Positions 1 to 11,361 of a stretch of DNA of 64,000 nucleotides are shown in pieces; within the stretch, counting starts at the first letter, position 1, and each line of letters begins with the position of its first letter. The DNA lies in the NCBI RefSeq assembly GCF_003369915.1, contig NC_046676.1, positions 23,684,001 through 23,748,000 on the forward strand. Direction: 5' to 3'. Source of the DNA: Drosophila miranda. Lineage: Eukaryota > Arthropoda > Insecta > Diptera > Drosophilidae. Made by a program: the position numbers and the translations under genes. The notes below the pieces were generated by a model. It did not search any database. It was given only the letters and a program-made list of their open reading frames with translations, and was not told the origin of the DNA.

Positions 1-691
1 ACTTGAAGATATCGAAAATAAAGCTAAACATTTTCAGAAAAAAAAACCCTATTTTATGGTTTTAACAATTTTTCATTGAAGTGATATTAAATATGTTTTT
101 TACAGAATTTCCATCAACTCATGTAGCTCTGCGGAATTAGCTTCAATTTCAGGTCAAGATATGCGGTGTCCACCAGACTCTTTATAAAAGTAAGCCTAAC
201 ACCAAAACTTAGTGCAGTTGGTGATGTTTTCTCTATTTATTAAATGAATATCGTAGGTACTGAGGTACTCTAAAATTGCAATAATTCCGTTTTTCCTAGC
301 GTACAAGATTTTGACGTCAACCTGTTTTTAAATTTCTAAATTATCTGGTAAACTAGTGGTGGTATTGGCAAAAATCGTTAAAAAATAATGATGAACCTGC
401 CACATTTTTACACTTTTTATGTATTCCCGCTTGCCGCAATTCACAATTTGTTCCTCAGTTGGCTTCAAAAAAAGCCAGATTTGACGGGAAAAAAGAAACG
501 CGACAGCCGATGACAAAACGAAATTAGCCCACTTAGGCCCCCTCTATTTAAACAGTTTAACGACTTGAGGTTAATTCTTCTTGTAACCAACAATAGCAAT
601 CAAAAAAGGTTAAAATTATAACTATTTTCAAATTATATTATAACCTAAATCATAGTGTGTAGATTTACATTTGGGGATTCAGCTGCCTAAC
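1..691. other. Intergenic stretch at left edge, downstream of Trap1
   Basis: This AT-rich stretch lies beyond the Trap1 stop codon. No convincing coding sequence was found on either strand. The part next to Trap1 should hold its 3' UTR, although I see no canonical polyadenylation signal. A copy of the dispersed R module lies at about 511-571 and points leftward, away from Trap1, so it may belong to a gene beyond the window edge. Confidence 0.6.
511..571 (-). repeat. Dispersed repeat module R, copy 1
   Basis: Read on the minus strand this copy has the module's signature: CTGTTTAAATAGAGGGGGCC, then a GTGGGCTAA block, then CATCGG. It matches copies at 3.0, 9.4, 15.1 and 18.8 kb. The P array that normally follows is not recognisable here. 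Confidence 0.75.
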
Positions 692-2889
692 TTAGTATTT
701 ATCCAGAGCTTTCGTGAGCAGCTCGTTCATGTTGGTCAGAAGCATGCGAGGATCCTCCGCAAGTCCGGCCCCTACCATGGCATTGGCAAAGAGCTGCTTG
801 GTAATCAACTTGGCTAACTCGGTGTCACTCTCGCGCAGCTTGTTCAGCTTCTTGATAATGGGATGTCTGAAAAGGCGGAAACCTAAGGATTAAGGGCTGA
901 GGATACAACAGACAACAGAGGAGTCCCACTCACTTTGGATTGATCTCTAGTTCCGGCTGCAGCAGGGCAAAGCGGTTCTGCTCCGGCACCTGGTGGCTTT
1001 GGGTGCGGATGAAGTGACGGGCCGCAGCCATTTCTTCCACAGTGACAACGCAGGGATGTGTGTCCAGGCGGGAGGTGGCTTTCACCTTGACCACTTGGCC
1101 CTGGAGCTCGTTCTGAATCCAGGGTATCAAGCTGTCCAGCTCGGAGCGCAACAGGCTGCCCTCGCCGTAGTCAGTGGTTGCACTCGGATCCTTCGAATCT
1201 TCCCGCATTTCCTTTTCCACCGAGACCAGGTTCTTCTGCTTGTACTTTCCTAGCTGCATGAGAACGAGTTCATCGTATGGTTCGTAGCAGAAGAGAACAA
1301 GTTCGTTTCGCTTTTTCAGGCTCTCGTAGTAGGGCGAGGACTCGGCAAGAACTCGGTTCGGCGCAGCCAAGTAGTAAATGTTTTTCTGCTCAAGGCCGAC
1401 GGAGGTGTAGTAGTCCTCCAGGGACATGCGTCCCTCGGAACCTTCCGCCTTTGAGGAGTCGAATCGGAGGAGCTTGGCTATTTCCTCCTTTTCCGCCGAA
1501 TCGCTGGAAGTGACGATTCCCTCCTTCAAGAACAGACCATAGTCACGGTAGAAGGACTCGTACTCCTCCGGCTGCTTCTTGGCGCGCTCCTGGAGAAAGC
1601 GGATCACCCGTGAGGTCAATACGCTGGAAAGCTTGCGAATGATGCTGCTGTTCTGGAGCAGCTCACGACTCAGATTGAGGGGAATATCCTCGGAATCGAC
1701 GACGCCCTTTACGAAGCGCAGCCATTTGGGCAGCAAGTGCTCGGTCTTGGATTGGATGAGCACCTTCCGGGTGTACAAAGCCACCCCCGTGTTGCCGTCG
1801 CGAGACATCTCGAAGAGTCCAGGCTTTCCCTCGGGGAAGTATAGAAGGGCGTGCACCAGAATGGGAACATCGGCGTTGTAGTGTAGTGTGAATCGGGGCA
1901 CATCAAAGCTGTTGCTGATGAAGCGGTAGAAGTCATGATGCTGCTCCATGCGGATGCTCTGCGGATCCAGCAGCCACAGGGGCTTGATTTCGTTGGCCTG
2001 CTTGCCGTTCAGCAGGATGGGAGAGCCCACAAAATTGCTATACTTCTTGATGACAGTCCGGATGCGGTCTTCGTCCGCATACTCACGGCAATCGGTCTTC
2101 AGGTGCAGTACAATTTTGGTGCCAAAGTCCACGTCTTGGACCTCCTCGATCTGGTAGGTGCCACTGCCGTCCGTTGACCAGCGCAGGCCGGGAGCATTGG
2201 GGGTGGCAGCCCGTGTGTACACCTCTACGCGCTGTGCGACAATGAAGGCTGAGTAGAAGCCGACACCGAACTGTCCAATGATGTTGGAAATAGCATCAGA
2301 CGCCTGCTTCTCGTTCTTCATCTGTTCCAGGAACTGCTTCGACCCGCTGCGGGCAATGGTACCCAGGTTGCTGATGAGCTCTTCCTTGGTCATCCCGATG
2401 CCCGTGTCTTGGATGGTAAGCTGCATCTGCGGCTTGTCTGTGGTGATGCGTATCTCCAGAGCCCTATCCTTGCTGGACAGTTCCGCCTCCCCAGTGCTCA
2501 GGGCCGTGTAACGGAACTTCTCCAGGGCATCGCTGGCATTCGAGATCAACTCGCGCACAAAAACCTCTTGATCTGAGTAAAGGGAGCGTGCCACAATGTC
2601 CAGAAGCTGACGAGTCTCTGCCTGAAACTCGTGCTTGTCCACGGGTGTGTCCGCCTGTTTCGTCTCCGTGGCGAAACGGCGGTACGACATATCTAAAAGC
2701 ATGGCCCAGAGTTATGTAAATCCGGGTTGCGCACCGCCTTGGTAATGGAGACTTACCGGCCGGCGATCGCTGCCATCCCAGAGCCACATTGAAAGCTGCA
2801 GCTGCACATCGATTGCTTTGCCTCAGCACTCCACCCAGGCGGCTGAAATGACGCGCCTGAGCTAGCAGTCCAATTGCCCGCACCGACAT
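692..2889 (-). CDS. Trap1: Trap1, mitochondrial HSP90-family chaperone
   Basis: This gene encodes the mitochondrial HSP90 paralogue, an ATP-dependent matrix chaperone. Three coding exons join in frame: 2889-2757, 2692-934 and 866-692 (688 residues). All junctions are GT-AG. Exon 1 supplies an Arg- and Ala-rich presequence beginning MSVRAIGLL, and a likely cleavage region, RRFATET, follows soon after the first junction. The GHKL ATPase core is clear: ELISNASDAL near residue 95, the DTGIGM box near 140, a GTIARSGSK segment and GQFGVGFYSAF. The HSP90 middle and C-terminal domains follow, and there is no cytosolic MEEVD tail; the protein ends in TKALDKY. I chose the ATG at 2889 because it starts the presequence in frame. 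It lies about 70 bp from a P array that points at the gene. Confidence 0.96.
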
Positions 2890-2957
2890 TTTGTAGTCCA
2901 AGATTTAATTTTGTTCTTAAAAAATTTTTGTTACGTCCGAACGTGTTTCTAGCAGAC

Positions 2958-3007
2958 ATATACCAAAATATACCATCTCATTTTCAAAATATACCGTAAA
3001 TATACCG
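2958..3007 (-). promoter_or_regulatory. GGTATATTT array (module P) upstream of Trap1
   Basis: Read on the minus strand there are four spaced GGTATATT-type motifs with the internal word AATGAGATGG, running toward the Trap1 start codon about 70 bp away. The motif fits the Drosophila core-promoter motif 6 consensus (GTATWTTT) typical of broadly expressed genes. A promoter role is inferred from position. Confidence 0.6.
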
Positions 3008-3070
3008 ATGAAAAACCGAACTTAGCCCACTTAAGCCCCCTCTATTTAAATAGTTCAACTACTTGAGATA
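3002..3070 (-). repeat. Dispersed repeat module R, copy 2, joined to P
   Basis: On the minus strand this reads CTCAAGTAGTTGAAC, TTTAAATAGAGGGGGCTTAA, GTGGGCTAAGTT, then a T-rich stretch and CATCGG. It runs directly into the P array at 2958-3007. It is the clearest R-P composite in the window. Confidence 0.8.
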
Positions 3071-3342
3071 AATGGAACTTAAAAAAAGCTACGATATCTT
3101 TCAAAGAGAACATTACCCGATCGATACCATCGACTTGATACGAGGGGTGCGCGCCAAATAGGAATTGTTTGAAAGTGAGCGACAAGGATTCAGTTTTGTT
3201 TTTCACATTTAATTGTGTCGTTAGGTGTACAGGTCAGGTTATTGGTTAATATGTAGAAGCGTGGGCATTTGAGAGAATGAATGGTACAAAAATACAGGTA
3301 TATATATATATATATATATGGGCGCCGGCAGCCTTCTACTGG
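3071..3342. other. Bap170 3' flank with TA microsatellite
   Basis: This short interval follows the Bap170 stop. It holds a (TA)n run at about 3299-3319 and is presumably the Bap170 3' UTR. I found no canonical AATAAA on the minus strand. Confidence 0.5.
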
Positions 3343-6300
3343 CTACTGGCTCAGCTCGTACATGATGTGGGAGAGCACTCCGCTGGCCTCGACGTTGCTC
3401 ATGGCTACACTGGCCAGGTGGGGCTCGTAGCGTTTGAGACTGCGTTTGGCCGTTGACGTGTTGGTTACCAGGTTGCGCAGAATAAGCGCTGCCGTCAGAC
3501 GAATGCTCTTGGTCACAGGACCCTCGTTCTCGTCCATCAGCTCCTTGGAGTTGGTGTAGTCCGTTGTGTGCCGATTCATGGCCTGCATCGCCGCACTGCC
3601 CACCACGGGGGCCGCTACTGGAGCCGGTGCACTGCCGCTGACACTGGCATTGCCCGCCAACCTCTGGGCATGACCTTCGTTCCGCACAATGGTGACGGGC
3701 GGCTGGGCAGGCGCCACATTGTGTATGCCCGTGGCCAGGCGACGCTGCACGCCGGCGCGTAGATTGTCCAATGCCAGATGACGATCGATGAGATGGGTCA
3801 TCAGGGAGTAGCGTCGACGAGCCCTGTTATCGCAAAAGGCGGGACCACTTCCCCACTGGCAATATATGTCGGCATCGGCGTCCAGGTGGTCTGGACAGTG
3901 GACATTGACGACATGATATTTGAGCTCGTTGAGCGACTTGAACTTGCGCCGCGGGCAGTTGCGCCAGTCGCAGATGAACAGCCAATTCACGTCCACGGGC
4001 ACGGGCACGGGAGTGGGACTGACAGTGGCGATGGAAGCTCCTGTTGCAGCTGGAGTGGCGTACAGGGGCGTCGTCTGCACCTGGCTGATCACCACAGATG
4101 AGGTGCTGCTATTTGCCCCCGCGGAGGCTGTGTGCTCTACTGTCTTGGATTCCGCCAAAACTGCCAGCGGCTTGGCAACCGCTGTGGATGTGGATTCGCT
4201 GGTGCTCATTACTATCTGTGACAGCGTTGGCTTCGCAGCGGGTACAAGCTGTGGTTGCAATGGCTTCTTGGTTATGACCCCACCAGTCGCGGACTTAACG
4301 GCCTCTGGGATCTGAAAGAAATAGAAGATGACGTTAGATTAGAGAAGGTTTTCAATTGAGGCAGCGGGCTACACTCACAACCGGCATGGTGATCTTCTGC
4401 TGAATGATGGATGGATGGTGCTGCTGCTGCTGCTCCAGCACGGTGCGGATGTGCTGCTGCTGCTGTTGCAGGCCCGCAACTGCTGTGGCCGTGGTCGGCT
4501 GCGTAGTGATGATCGTCTGCGAGTTGAGCTGGCTCTGCTGCAGAGGAGCCGCCGTGGCCGGTGTCTGGGTGATGAGGGTCGTTTCTTTGATGCCACTGAG
4601 AAGTATCTGCCGCTTCTCGCCAGGAGCAACAGCAGGAGCTCCGGCGCCAGCCATTGGCGTGGGTGGGCCCGAGATGATGTGCTGCTGTATGATTGACTGG
4701 TGCTGCTGTAGCTGCGGTATGGGCAATGTGGCTCCCGCCTTGGCGGCCGCCAGGCGCTGCTGAGCCGTCACCTGTGGCTGTGGCTGATGCAGCTTGATGG
4801 TGGCTGGTATCTGGTTGAGCTGCGAGAGCAGGGAGGGTGACATCTGCCCTGCCCCTAGGGCTGGCACTGGCCTCTGGGGCGTGATGAAGATCTGCTGCTG
4901 GTGTTGGTGTTGGACGGCGGGGCGTGTCTGAGGCTGCTGGGGGGCCGTGGTGGTAGTGACCAGAACCTGCTGACCCTGCGCCGTGGTCATGATCATCTTC
5001 TGCGTGCCCGGCACACTGGCTGCAGACACTCCGCCCGGCTGCTGCTGCAGTATGATGATGGTTTTCGTCTGCTGCTGGGGTGTCTGTGTGACCAGGAGCG
5101 TGGGCTGAGCCGTTTGAGAGGGTGGTGGGACGGCGGGCTGGGTCTGCTGGGCCACCAGGTAGGTCTGACCTTGCTGATTCGTGGCGAGCACGTACTGCGT
5201 TGTCTGCTGGGCCGGCGAGGAGGCATCCATTGAATTTTTCGGCTGCAGGATCACAGGCACCGTCTGTAGGCCCTGGTCCGTCTTGATGGTGGCCGTGGTG
5301 GCCAGCTTGAAAATATATATCATATAATATCATGAATCGGTGCAATAGTGACCACTTAAAGGTAAAAACCAATGGTGAAAAATTATTTCGCCGCCGCTAC
5401 AGCAGGGGATCTGATCCTGCTCTATTCTTACAACCAAACATAGAACAGGCTCATTGCGAACCCACCCAAATAGAGAAGCTACCGGTATTGAGAGTATTCA
5501 AAAACGCACTTACCGTGTTGGCCAGCTTGAGCTGCGGTGGAGGAGCGGGGGCGGAGCCACTGCTGCCGGGAAATACAAGCTGACGCTGGGTGGACTGCAC
5601 CTTGGCCGGGATGAGCTGCAGCTGTTGTTGATGCTGCTGCTGCTGGGGCTGCTCCTGACTTGGCTTGGCCAGTGGCGGAACGTCATCCAAGTCCTCATCC
5701 TCCAGTATGGAGGCGGCCAGGTCTGCATACAGATTGGCGGCATTCTTCGAGGGTGTCACCTGGGGTTCCTCCTTACCGGAGGCGCTGGCCTGGTTCTCGA
5801 GGGCCAGCCGCTTATTCTGCTCGTCGTCGATGGTCAGTTTCCGTTTGGTGGCTGCCGATATTATCAGAGTGCGTCCGCTGGCGTCCTTGGTCACAACATT
5901 CGCCCCACTCAGCGGAGCCAGTGGCGGAGGAGCCGAGTCGGTGATAGGCTTCTTCTCCATTGGCATCTGGGGATGCAGTGGCTTTATGGTAGTCTGTCCC
6001 ACCTTTACCGGCGTGTGCTGCATCAGAGGGTTGTTCACGAAGGCGCTGATCGCCGTCGAAGTCACTTTGATGGGCTGGTTGGAGGGAGCGTTCGATGCGG
6101 AGGCTGTGGTGGGCACCAGGGCCGGGGGCTGGGGTGACTGCAATAGCACCTGTGCCTTTTGCTTCTGCTGACGCTCGGTCACCTTGTTGGCCAGCAGACT
6201 CTTGATGAGGGAGGAGCTGGTCGGCGGCGTGGGCGTGGGTGGAGGAGGAGCCGTCTGCTCTTCGGCTGCTTCCATTGGCGTTGAGTCCGTCTGCAGCTTG

Positions 6301-8849
6301 GGCAGAATGAGAGTTTCCTTCTTGAGAGGAGCTGCGGATGGACTGGCCTTCTGGTGCATGGCCAATGGCTGTGCGCGCGTCCGGATGCCCACGTAGTACG
6401 TGCCCGGCAGCTCTGTACCGTCCAAGTGGCGCACTATGACGGGCCCCACGGTCTGGTTGAAAATGAGGCGCACTAGGCGAGGGAACTGCATGTGATTGAC
6501 CACCGAAAGCTTGCCTGCCTTCTGGCAGTGCGACAGGTAGATCCTGTAAAACTCCTGCTGCTCCAGGCGAAACTCGTGGCCGGCGCCAGCCCTCTCGTAT
6601 GTGGCTCCCAGCCAGGCCAGAGCGTACTGCTCATCGTCGTGTGTGAAACTCTGCGGTGCGGATGGTGGAGCTGGCAGGGCCATGGAGACCACGCCTGGCG
6701 GCAGTATAACCTGCGGCAGACTGGGTACTGGCAGCGGCAGAGGAACCTGCGGGAGACTGGGAACAGGAAGAGTGGGCACCGTTTGCGGCAGAGCCACAAT
6801 CTGCTGCTCAGTGTGGGGTTGCAGGACCTGTGTCTGGGCAGGCGTCGGTATGGGCAGAGCGACAGGCGGCTTGGCGACCACTTGGGCAGATGGTGGTGCA
6901 GCTGGCGTGGCAGCTGTAGGATTGGTGGCATTCGTGGCCAAGGAATTAATCAGATTCCCCGGGACCATCTCCACGACGCGCATCAAAATGCAACCGTCAG
7001 CTCCATAGGTCTGCGCCTCGACGGATATCAGAGCCACAAGCTGGTCGACCAGGCCACGCACCTGCATCAACAGAGAGCAGGGACGGGCTCCGAGCGAGCT
7101 CAGGGCATAGATCGCTTCCAGAGTGAAGATAAGCAGCATCACATCCGTTAGCGATAGCAGCAGCATGGCGCGCTGATAGAAGTCCAGGCCCAGGCAGCGG
7201 TTCATATACTGGGAGTTGCCTTCCTTGCCACACAGCTTATATATGATCTCGAGGCAGCTGATAATGACAGCTCGGTCGTTGCAGTCGATTCCTTCGCAGA
7301 GTGTGGCCAGCAGATTCCGCGACAACTCGTCCGTAGTGGGGTCCTGCAGCTCAAACTGGTTCGCCAGATTTCCGGCCGTCTCCAGAGCCTGGATGTGGAT
7401 GTTGCCTGAGGAAATCGATCGTTGTTAAGTGTGCGTGAAATGGTTTTGAGGGCAGTAAACTTACTCCAGCGAACATTGGCACCCATGACCAGATACCGCC
7501 ACAGTGTGCGATTGGAGCCCAGCGGTATTTGATTCTCTTGGTGGAAACTGAGCGCCCGCACGAGCTGCACGATCTGGAGCACGCGCTGGCCCATGCGCTC
7601 GTCGGTGCCATTGCTGCGGCGCAGATTTAAAAAGTCCAGCTCATCGCATGCCGCCAGCAGCTCGCTGCGGGCATTGGAGGAGTTCTCCTGCTCGTCCTTG
7701 TCCTCTTTGCTGATGAGCCCATTGTCCAGCCAGGCTTGCTCGTCGGTGTAGAGCTCGAGGACCTGCGGCTTGTCGTAGAGCAGATCGCGCCAGAAGTTGT
7801 GCTGCGAGTGACGTCGCACTTCTGCGTAGCTGTGCTGGAACAACTTGCGTATGGTGTAGTCCGCATAGACGCCCAAATGGGCCAGAAGTACGTCCAACAG
7901 CTTTGGGCAATCGGCCAGTTGGAGGGTGTGCCGCACTTCGTTGGCCATGAGGGTGCACACGTTGATGGCAAAGTCCTGCTCGTTGGGCAGCGGCGAGAGC
8001 AGGGAAAGCAGCAGCTTCTCGTAGCTGCTGTGCTTGTGGAGCTGTGTGGACATCTTGTACTGCCTTCGGCGGTCCACGTTCACGATGTGCTGGCGTTGAT
8101 TGTAGGACATGGGCACTGCTGGCAGTGTGGAGTGCGAGTGTCCAAAGATGCTGCCCAGCCCGCCGCCTCCTACGGCCAGTGCTCGGGATCGGGCCCGTCC
8201 ACTACCCATCTCAGCATTCTCAATCGCCGCCTCTAGAGCCTCCATTTTGTCCGGATCCTCGCCAAAGAAATTCAGGCGCTCGTACTTGTCTAGGTAGCGT
8301 CGGTAGATGTGCTTGATGCCTGCCGTACCATTGACACAGCGTTCTCTTAAGGTCTCCATGGCACTGTAAACTTCGTCCCACTCGTCACGCATGTTAACCT
8401 TGTTGAAACCACCCCGATCTGTGACCTCAGTGTAGAGTTTATACAAGTCCACAAGCTTGCCACTGATCTTGGCCGCATGGGTCAATGCAGTGCTGCGGGA
8501 GATGGGAGTGGATAAACAAACAATAAGATAGATTAAGGGATATTTGAACGGATCAAAATCAATATTAATACCCGCGTCGCTCGTGGAACTGCTGCAGATC
8601 ACGCCAGAACTCTTCCGGCGCCGACGCAGGTTTCCCTGCCGTATTCTCCGGCGTTAAAGGGGCCGGTGTCTGCGGTTGCTGTTGGTATGGATTTCTGGCG
8701 CGCAAAGGCGTTGTTGCTGCTATCATTCCGAGCCCCTTTGCCGGCGACTGCTGCTCGATTTGCTGGGCGTTGTTGTTGTTGCCACCCAAGGCTGCCGCTG
8801 CAGGCAGCGACTGCAGCAGTACGCGTACATTATCGATGTTTGAGGTCAT
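3343..8849 (-). CDS. Bap170: Bap170, ARID2-type subunit of PBAP (SWI/SNF) complex
   Basis: This is the fly ARID2 orthologue, a signature subunit of the PBAP nucleosome remodeller. Five coding exons join in phase: 8849-8572, 8492-7465, 7405-5514, 5305-4379 and 4311-3343 (about 1,697 residues, close to the family size). The ARID DNA-binding domain spans about residues 75-180; it is split by the first intron and contains EFWRDLQQFHERRG and GGFNKVN. An armadillo-like helical region follows. An RFX-type winged-helix domain lies near residues 690-780 (AWLGATYERAG, FPRLVRLIF). Then come long Pro- and Gln-rich stretches. A C2H2-like zinc-finger pair lies near residues 1485-1555, with CDWRNC and the spacing H-x4-H. 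All splice sites are GT-AG. Confidence 0.95.
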
Positions 8850-9013
8850 GTTCAGCTACTCGCGGACAAGTAACACTTAAGACATTGTTTAAAATAATAA
8901 GACACGCAAATGCAACGCAACTAAAATTAGCTTAAAAAATTCAACAAAAATTACAACGCGACGCGGAGGCGCTCAGCAGGGTTGCAGATGTTGAAAATCA
9001 GATTTAACGATAA

Positions 9014-9180
9014 AATATACCGAAAGTACGTCACAAATTTCAAAATATACCGTAAATATACTGACGAATGATTTGTATTCAAGTTGCATCATATTCCTCG
9101 ATTTTGATATTCCGTCGAATATTACTAGCTAGCTAAGACACTCAGCTCTGAACTCATAGTTTTATCCAATTATTAAATCA
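9014..9180 (-). repeat. P array plus Q module, copy upstream of Bap170
   Basis: On the minus strand the Q-type words (ACTAGCTAGTAATATTCGAC, then TCAAAATCGAGGAAT) run into TCGTCAGTATATTTACGGTA and a further GGTATATTTT. The array then runs toward the Bap170 start codon at 8849. The order matches the composites at 19.0-19.2 kb and 43.1-43.3 kb. Confidence 0.75.
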
Positions 9181-9300
9181 GGAATTCGATGCTGATCTCG
9201 AATTGGTATTCTACACGGTTTCTACATTGGTGCATTAGACAAGAGGGTTAACAGTATAAAATTTGCAAGGTGTGTGAGCTAGACATGGTGGCAAAAAAAT

Positions 9301-9405
9301 CAGTGTGACGACCCTCAGAAATATGTATTCCGAAAACACACATTTTTAAAATATACCGATGAAAAACGAACTTAGCGCACTTAAGCCGCCTTGATTTAAA
9401 CAGGA
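9301..9405 (-). repeat. R-P composite, copy 3, ending in a motif-1-like site
   Basis: On the minus strand an R module (CTGTTTAAAT, GGCTTAAGTGCGCTAAGTTC, CATCGG) is followed by a degenerate P array and then GGGTCGTCACACTG. The last part resembles Drosophila core-promoter motif 1. No gene start lies immediately downstream, so this copy may be a relic. Confidence 0.65.
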
Positions 9406-9783
9406 AAAAAAACTTTCATTCCTTCAGCGACTTCCGGGCGGATGTAATAGATCGGTTTGAGTTTGAATTACAAGTAAACACGGAATCCAAAAAAACCTTA
9501 ATTCGATTTGTTTTCTCGTTGGCGTCGGTCCGTGCTCGTCTATGTTTGATAATAGGAAATCGATTCACTGCCCTCAAAATTTGGCTGAAAAATCGGATAA
9601 CGTAGGAATTCTGATACAGCCGCGCAAGGAGATACTCACTCAAAACTTATCGGATATAAATGAGTAGTTTAATATTTATTTTCGCATTTTACAAAATAAA
9701 GATCCCGTCACCAGCACTCATTATGATATGATATAATTACGGTCGATCTGAACAGGAATAAAAATATTAGCCCCTCCTCAGAG

Positions 9784-10287
9784 CTAACAGTCTTTATACT
9801 TGACGCACTTCCAGCAACATTCGGGGTATTTCATCTCCGTATCTATGCCATCAGTTTCGCACTCAGCGAAAGTGGCTGGCTCTTGGCAGCTGGAAGGATG
9901 AGATTGATGTTCGGTAATCGAACTGAACCAGAAATACAATTGCGGGAATACTTACTAAATAAGCTGAGCTGTTGGCCTATTGTTATATAAAATACAACTA
10001 AGAATTCCACAATAAGCTCTCGGCTTCATCGTAAAACCCACCGCTACAGTGCTATTAGGAGCTAGGTTTTTATCTTCATAATGGCATATTGTTCTATCTG
10101 AAGAATATTCATAAATTTTTTCACTCCAAGTTAACCAATATCCTCCAATAGTAGAATAATCCAACGCAAACCATTTCGTGTGTATCTTGGTGGTTGCAAT
10201 CCTATCTCTGGCATCATGGTAAGTTACCAAGGTATTCACGACCGAAACGCCCACCAAAAGAATGAAGAGGTTCTTAAGGATACTCAT
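9784..10287 (-). CDS. Secreted cysteine-rich peptide, SVWC (Vago-like) family
   Basis: Two exons, 10287-9956 and 9889-9784, join in phase across a GT-AG intron and give a 145-residue protein. It starts with a hydrophobic signal peptide (MSILKNLFILLVGVSVVNTL). It ends in a cysteine-rich domain with cysteines in TICHY, AYCGILSC, YCQEP, AECET and the closing PECCWKCVKYKDC. This spacing fits the single-domain von Willebrand C family of arthropods. Members include Vago, and several respond to infection or nutrition. The last cysteines are encoded entirely by the second exon, so a reading of exon 1 alone would miss the domain. A TATA box stands about 48-56 bp upstream. No particular orthologue is claimed. 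Confidence 0.78.
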
Positions 10288-10334
10288 TATTAGGCTCCTC
10301 TTTTACTCAATGAAAAGGCCTTTAGCTGAGACTG

Positions 10335-10343
10335 CCTTTTATA
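10335..10343 (-). promoter_or_regulatory. TATA box of the SVWC peptide gene
   Basis: TATAAAAGG on the minus strand lies 48-56 bp upstream of the ATG at 10287. That predicts a 5' UTR of about 20 bases and suggests regulated rather than housekeeping expression. Confidence 0.6.
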
Positions 10344-11017
10344 GAACAAAATGGCAAATAAATTCTGCAGCTAGAATTGGGAGACCACTTGCGACTGCCA
10401 TGAAAACTAAGGCTTAGCCTGCTCAACATGCTGCAATTATAACGAATTGAATAGAATAAATATATTTCCTGAGAAATGTAAGCGGATGCCCATCTTTTGG
10501 CAGTTACATGATCCGTCAAATTCCAACTAATAATCGCTAGCGAAATGCAATTCCGTCGATCACATACATGAACATATATAAATTGTTTTTATTAGAAGAC
10601 GTGAAATGAAATATGGTTCTGGTGCTCTGGTGATTCAGCTGCTTGGAATGCCGGCCCTTGCCAGCATGAACTACCGATAATGTATACCTATCTATCCTCT
10701 GAAATATAATTTGTGGCAGTTCCTGTTGAACTATCCTGTCCTCTGCAGTTCTTGTTCTGCATAGAGGTGAAAAAGGGGGAGAATACTAAATGGAAAATGT
10801 CTTTGGCAATGATTAAATCTCTTTTGACTGCAAAATCTGCTTTTATTTTCCGTATAGAGCTAGAGATACGCTGGCCAGAAGAATCGCGAGGATTTAATAA
10901 TGTTCTGATCAGTATTCATAACAAATTCATTTCAAATAAAAATATCCAAAGCCTCCAGTAGTAAAATACCAAATTGGTTGTATTTAAAACTTTTTGTTAA
11001 TCATTTCATAAAAAGAA

Positions 11018-11218
11018 ATGTGTCCGATACAATTTTCGTCTGTCCATTTGTGCATATTCTGCCTCCTGTTTTTGGTAAGTACCAGGGGTTGCTGTTATCA
11101 TTCCACCATGCAACCTGACACTGCCCAGCTGAAGGAATCCCAATTCCAGATGATCCACAAGATGATCCGCTCTACATGGAGCTCACGGAGCCCATTGAAT
11201 GTAATGTTTCCAAGATAA
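11018..11218 (+). CDS. Candidate small secreted peptide (low confidence)
   Basis: A 66-codon frame starts with a signal-peptide-like stretch (MCPIQFSSVHLCIFCLLFLV). A TATA-like TATTTAAA stands at 10981-10988, so the 5' UTR would be very short, as in many fly accessory-gland and immune peptide genes. A donor-like GTAAGT falls right after the hydrophobic segment. A different frame downstream reads an acidic peptide (IPDDPQDDPLYMELTEP), so either splicing or a disabling change may be involved. No family was recognised. Confidence 0.25.
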   Translation: MCPIQFSSVHLCIFCLLFLVSTRGCCYHSTMQPDTAQLKESQFQMIHKMIRSTWSSRSPLNVMFPR

Positions 11219-11290
11219 TAGATTCTAGACAGCGGCACCGAGTGAGCGCTCAATAGCATATAATATCGATGCTTTTCGGAGTATTCACGA

Positions 11291-11296
11291 TTTATT
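11291..11296 (-). terminator. Polyadenylation signal of the FMO gene
   Basis: AATAAA on the minus strand lies 66 bp beyond the stop codon of the monooxygenase. Confidence 0.6.
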
Positions 11297-11361
11297 GAGT
11301 TATTTATACATATTCAACTACAAGTACGCTAAAAGTAGAAGAGGGGAGGGGCGAAACAGGC

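Larger units (their letters stand above)
8850..9783. other. Intergenic region upstream of Bap170 with composite repeats
   Basis: This interval separates Bap170 from the SVWC peptide gene. It contains a P array and Q-module copy facing Bap170, then a second R-P composite further out that ends in CGTCACACTG (minus strand, about 9301-9310). A likely minus-strand AATAAA at about 9675-9680 could terminate the peptide gene. A 75-codon open frame at 9416-9643 has no recognisable features and I do not call it a gene. Confidence 0.6.
10344..11361. other. Intergenic region between the peptide gene and the FMO
   Basis: This is mostly AT-rich sequence with no conserved gene recognised. It includes the plus-strand candidate small secreted-peptide reading frame at 11018. 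A minus-strand polyadenylation signal for the monooxygenase lies at about 11291-11296. Confidence 0.5.

Noticed and set aside
4272-5372. Long second minus-strand frame through the Gln-rich exon of Bap170
   Set aside because: It is an alternative reading of CAG-rich coding sequence. The true frame joins its neighbours in phase at both splice sites.
9416-9643. 75-codon minus-strand frame beside the R-P composite at 9.3 kb
   Set aside because: Composition is AT-driven, no family was recognised, and the nearby R-P copy points away from its start.
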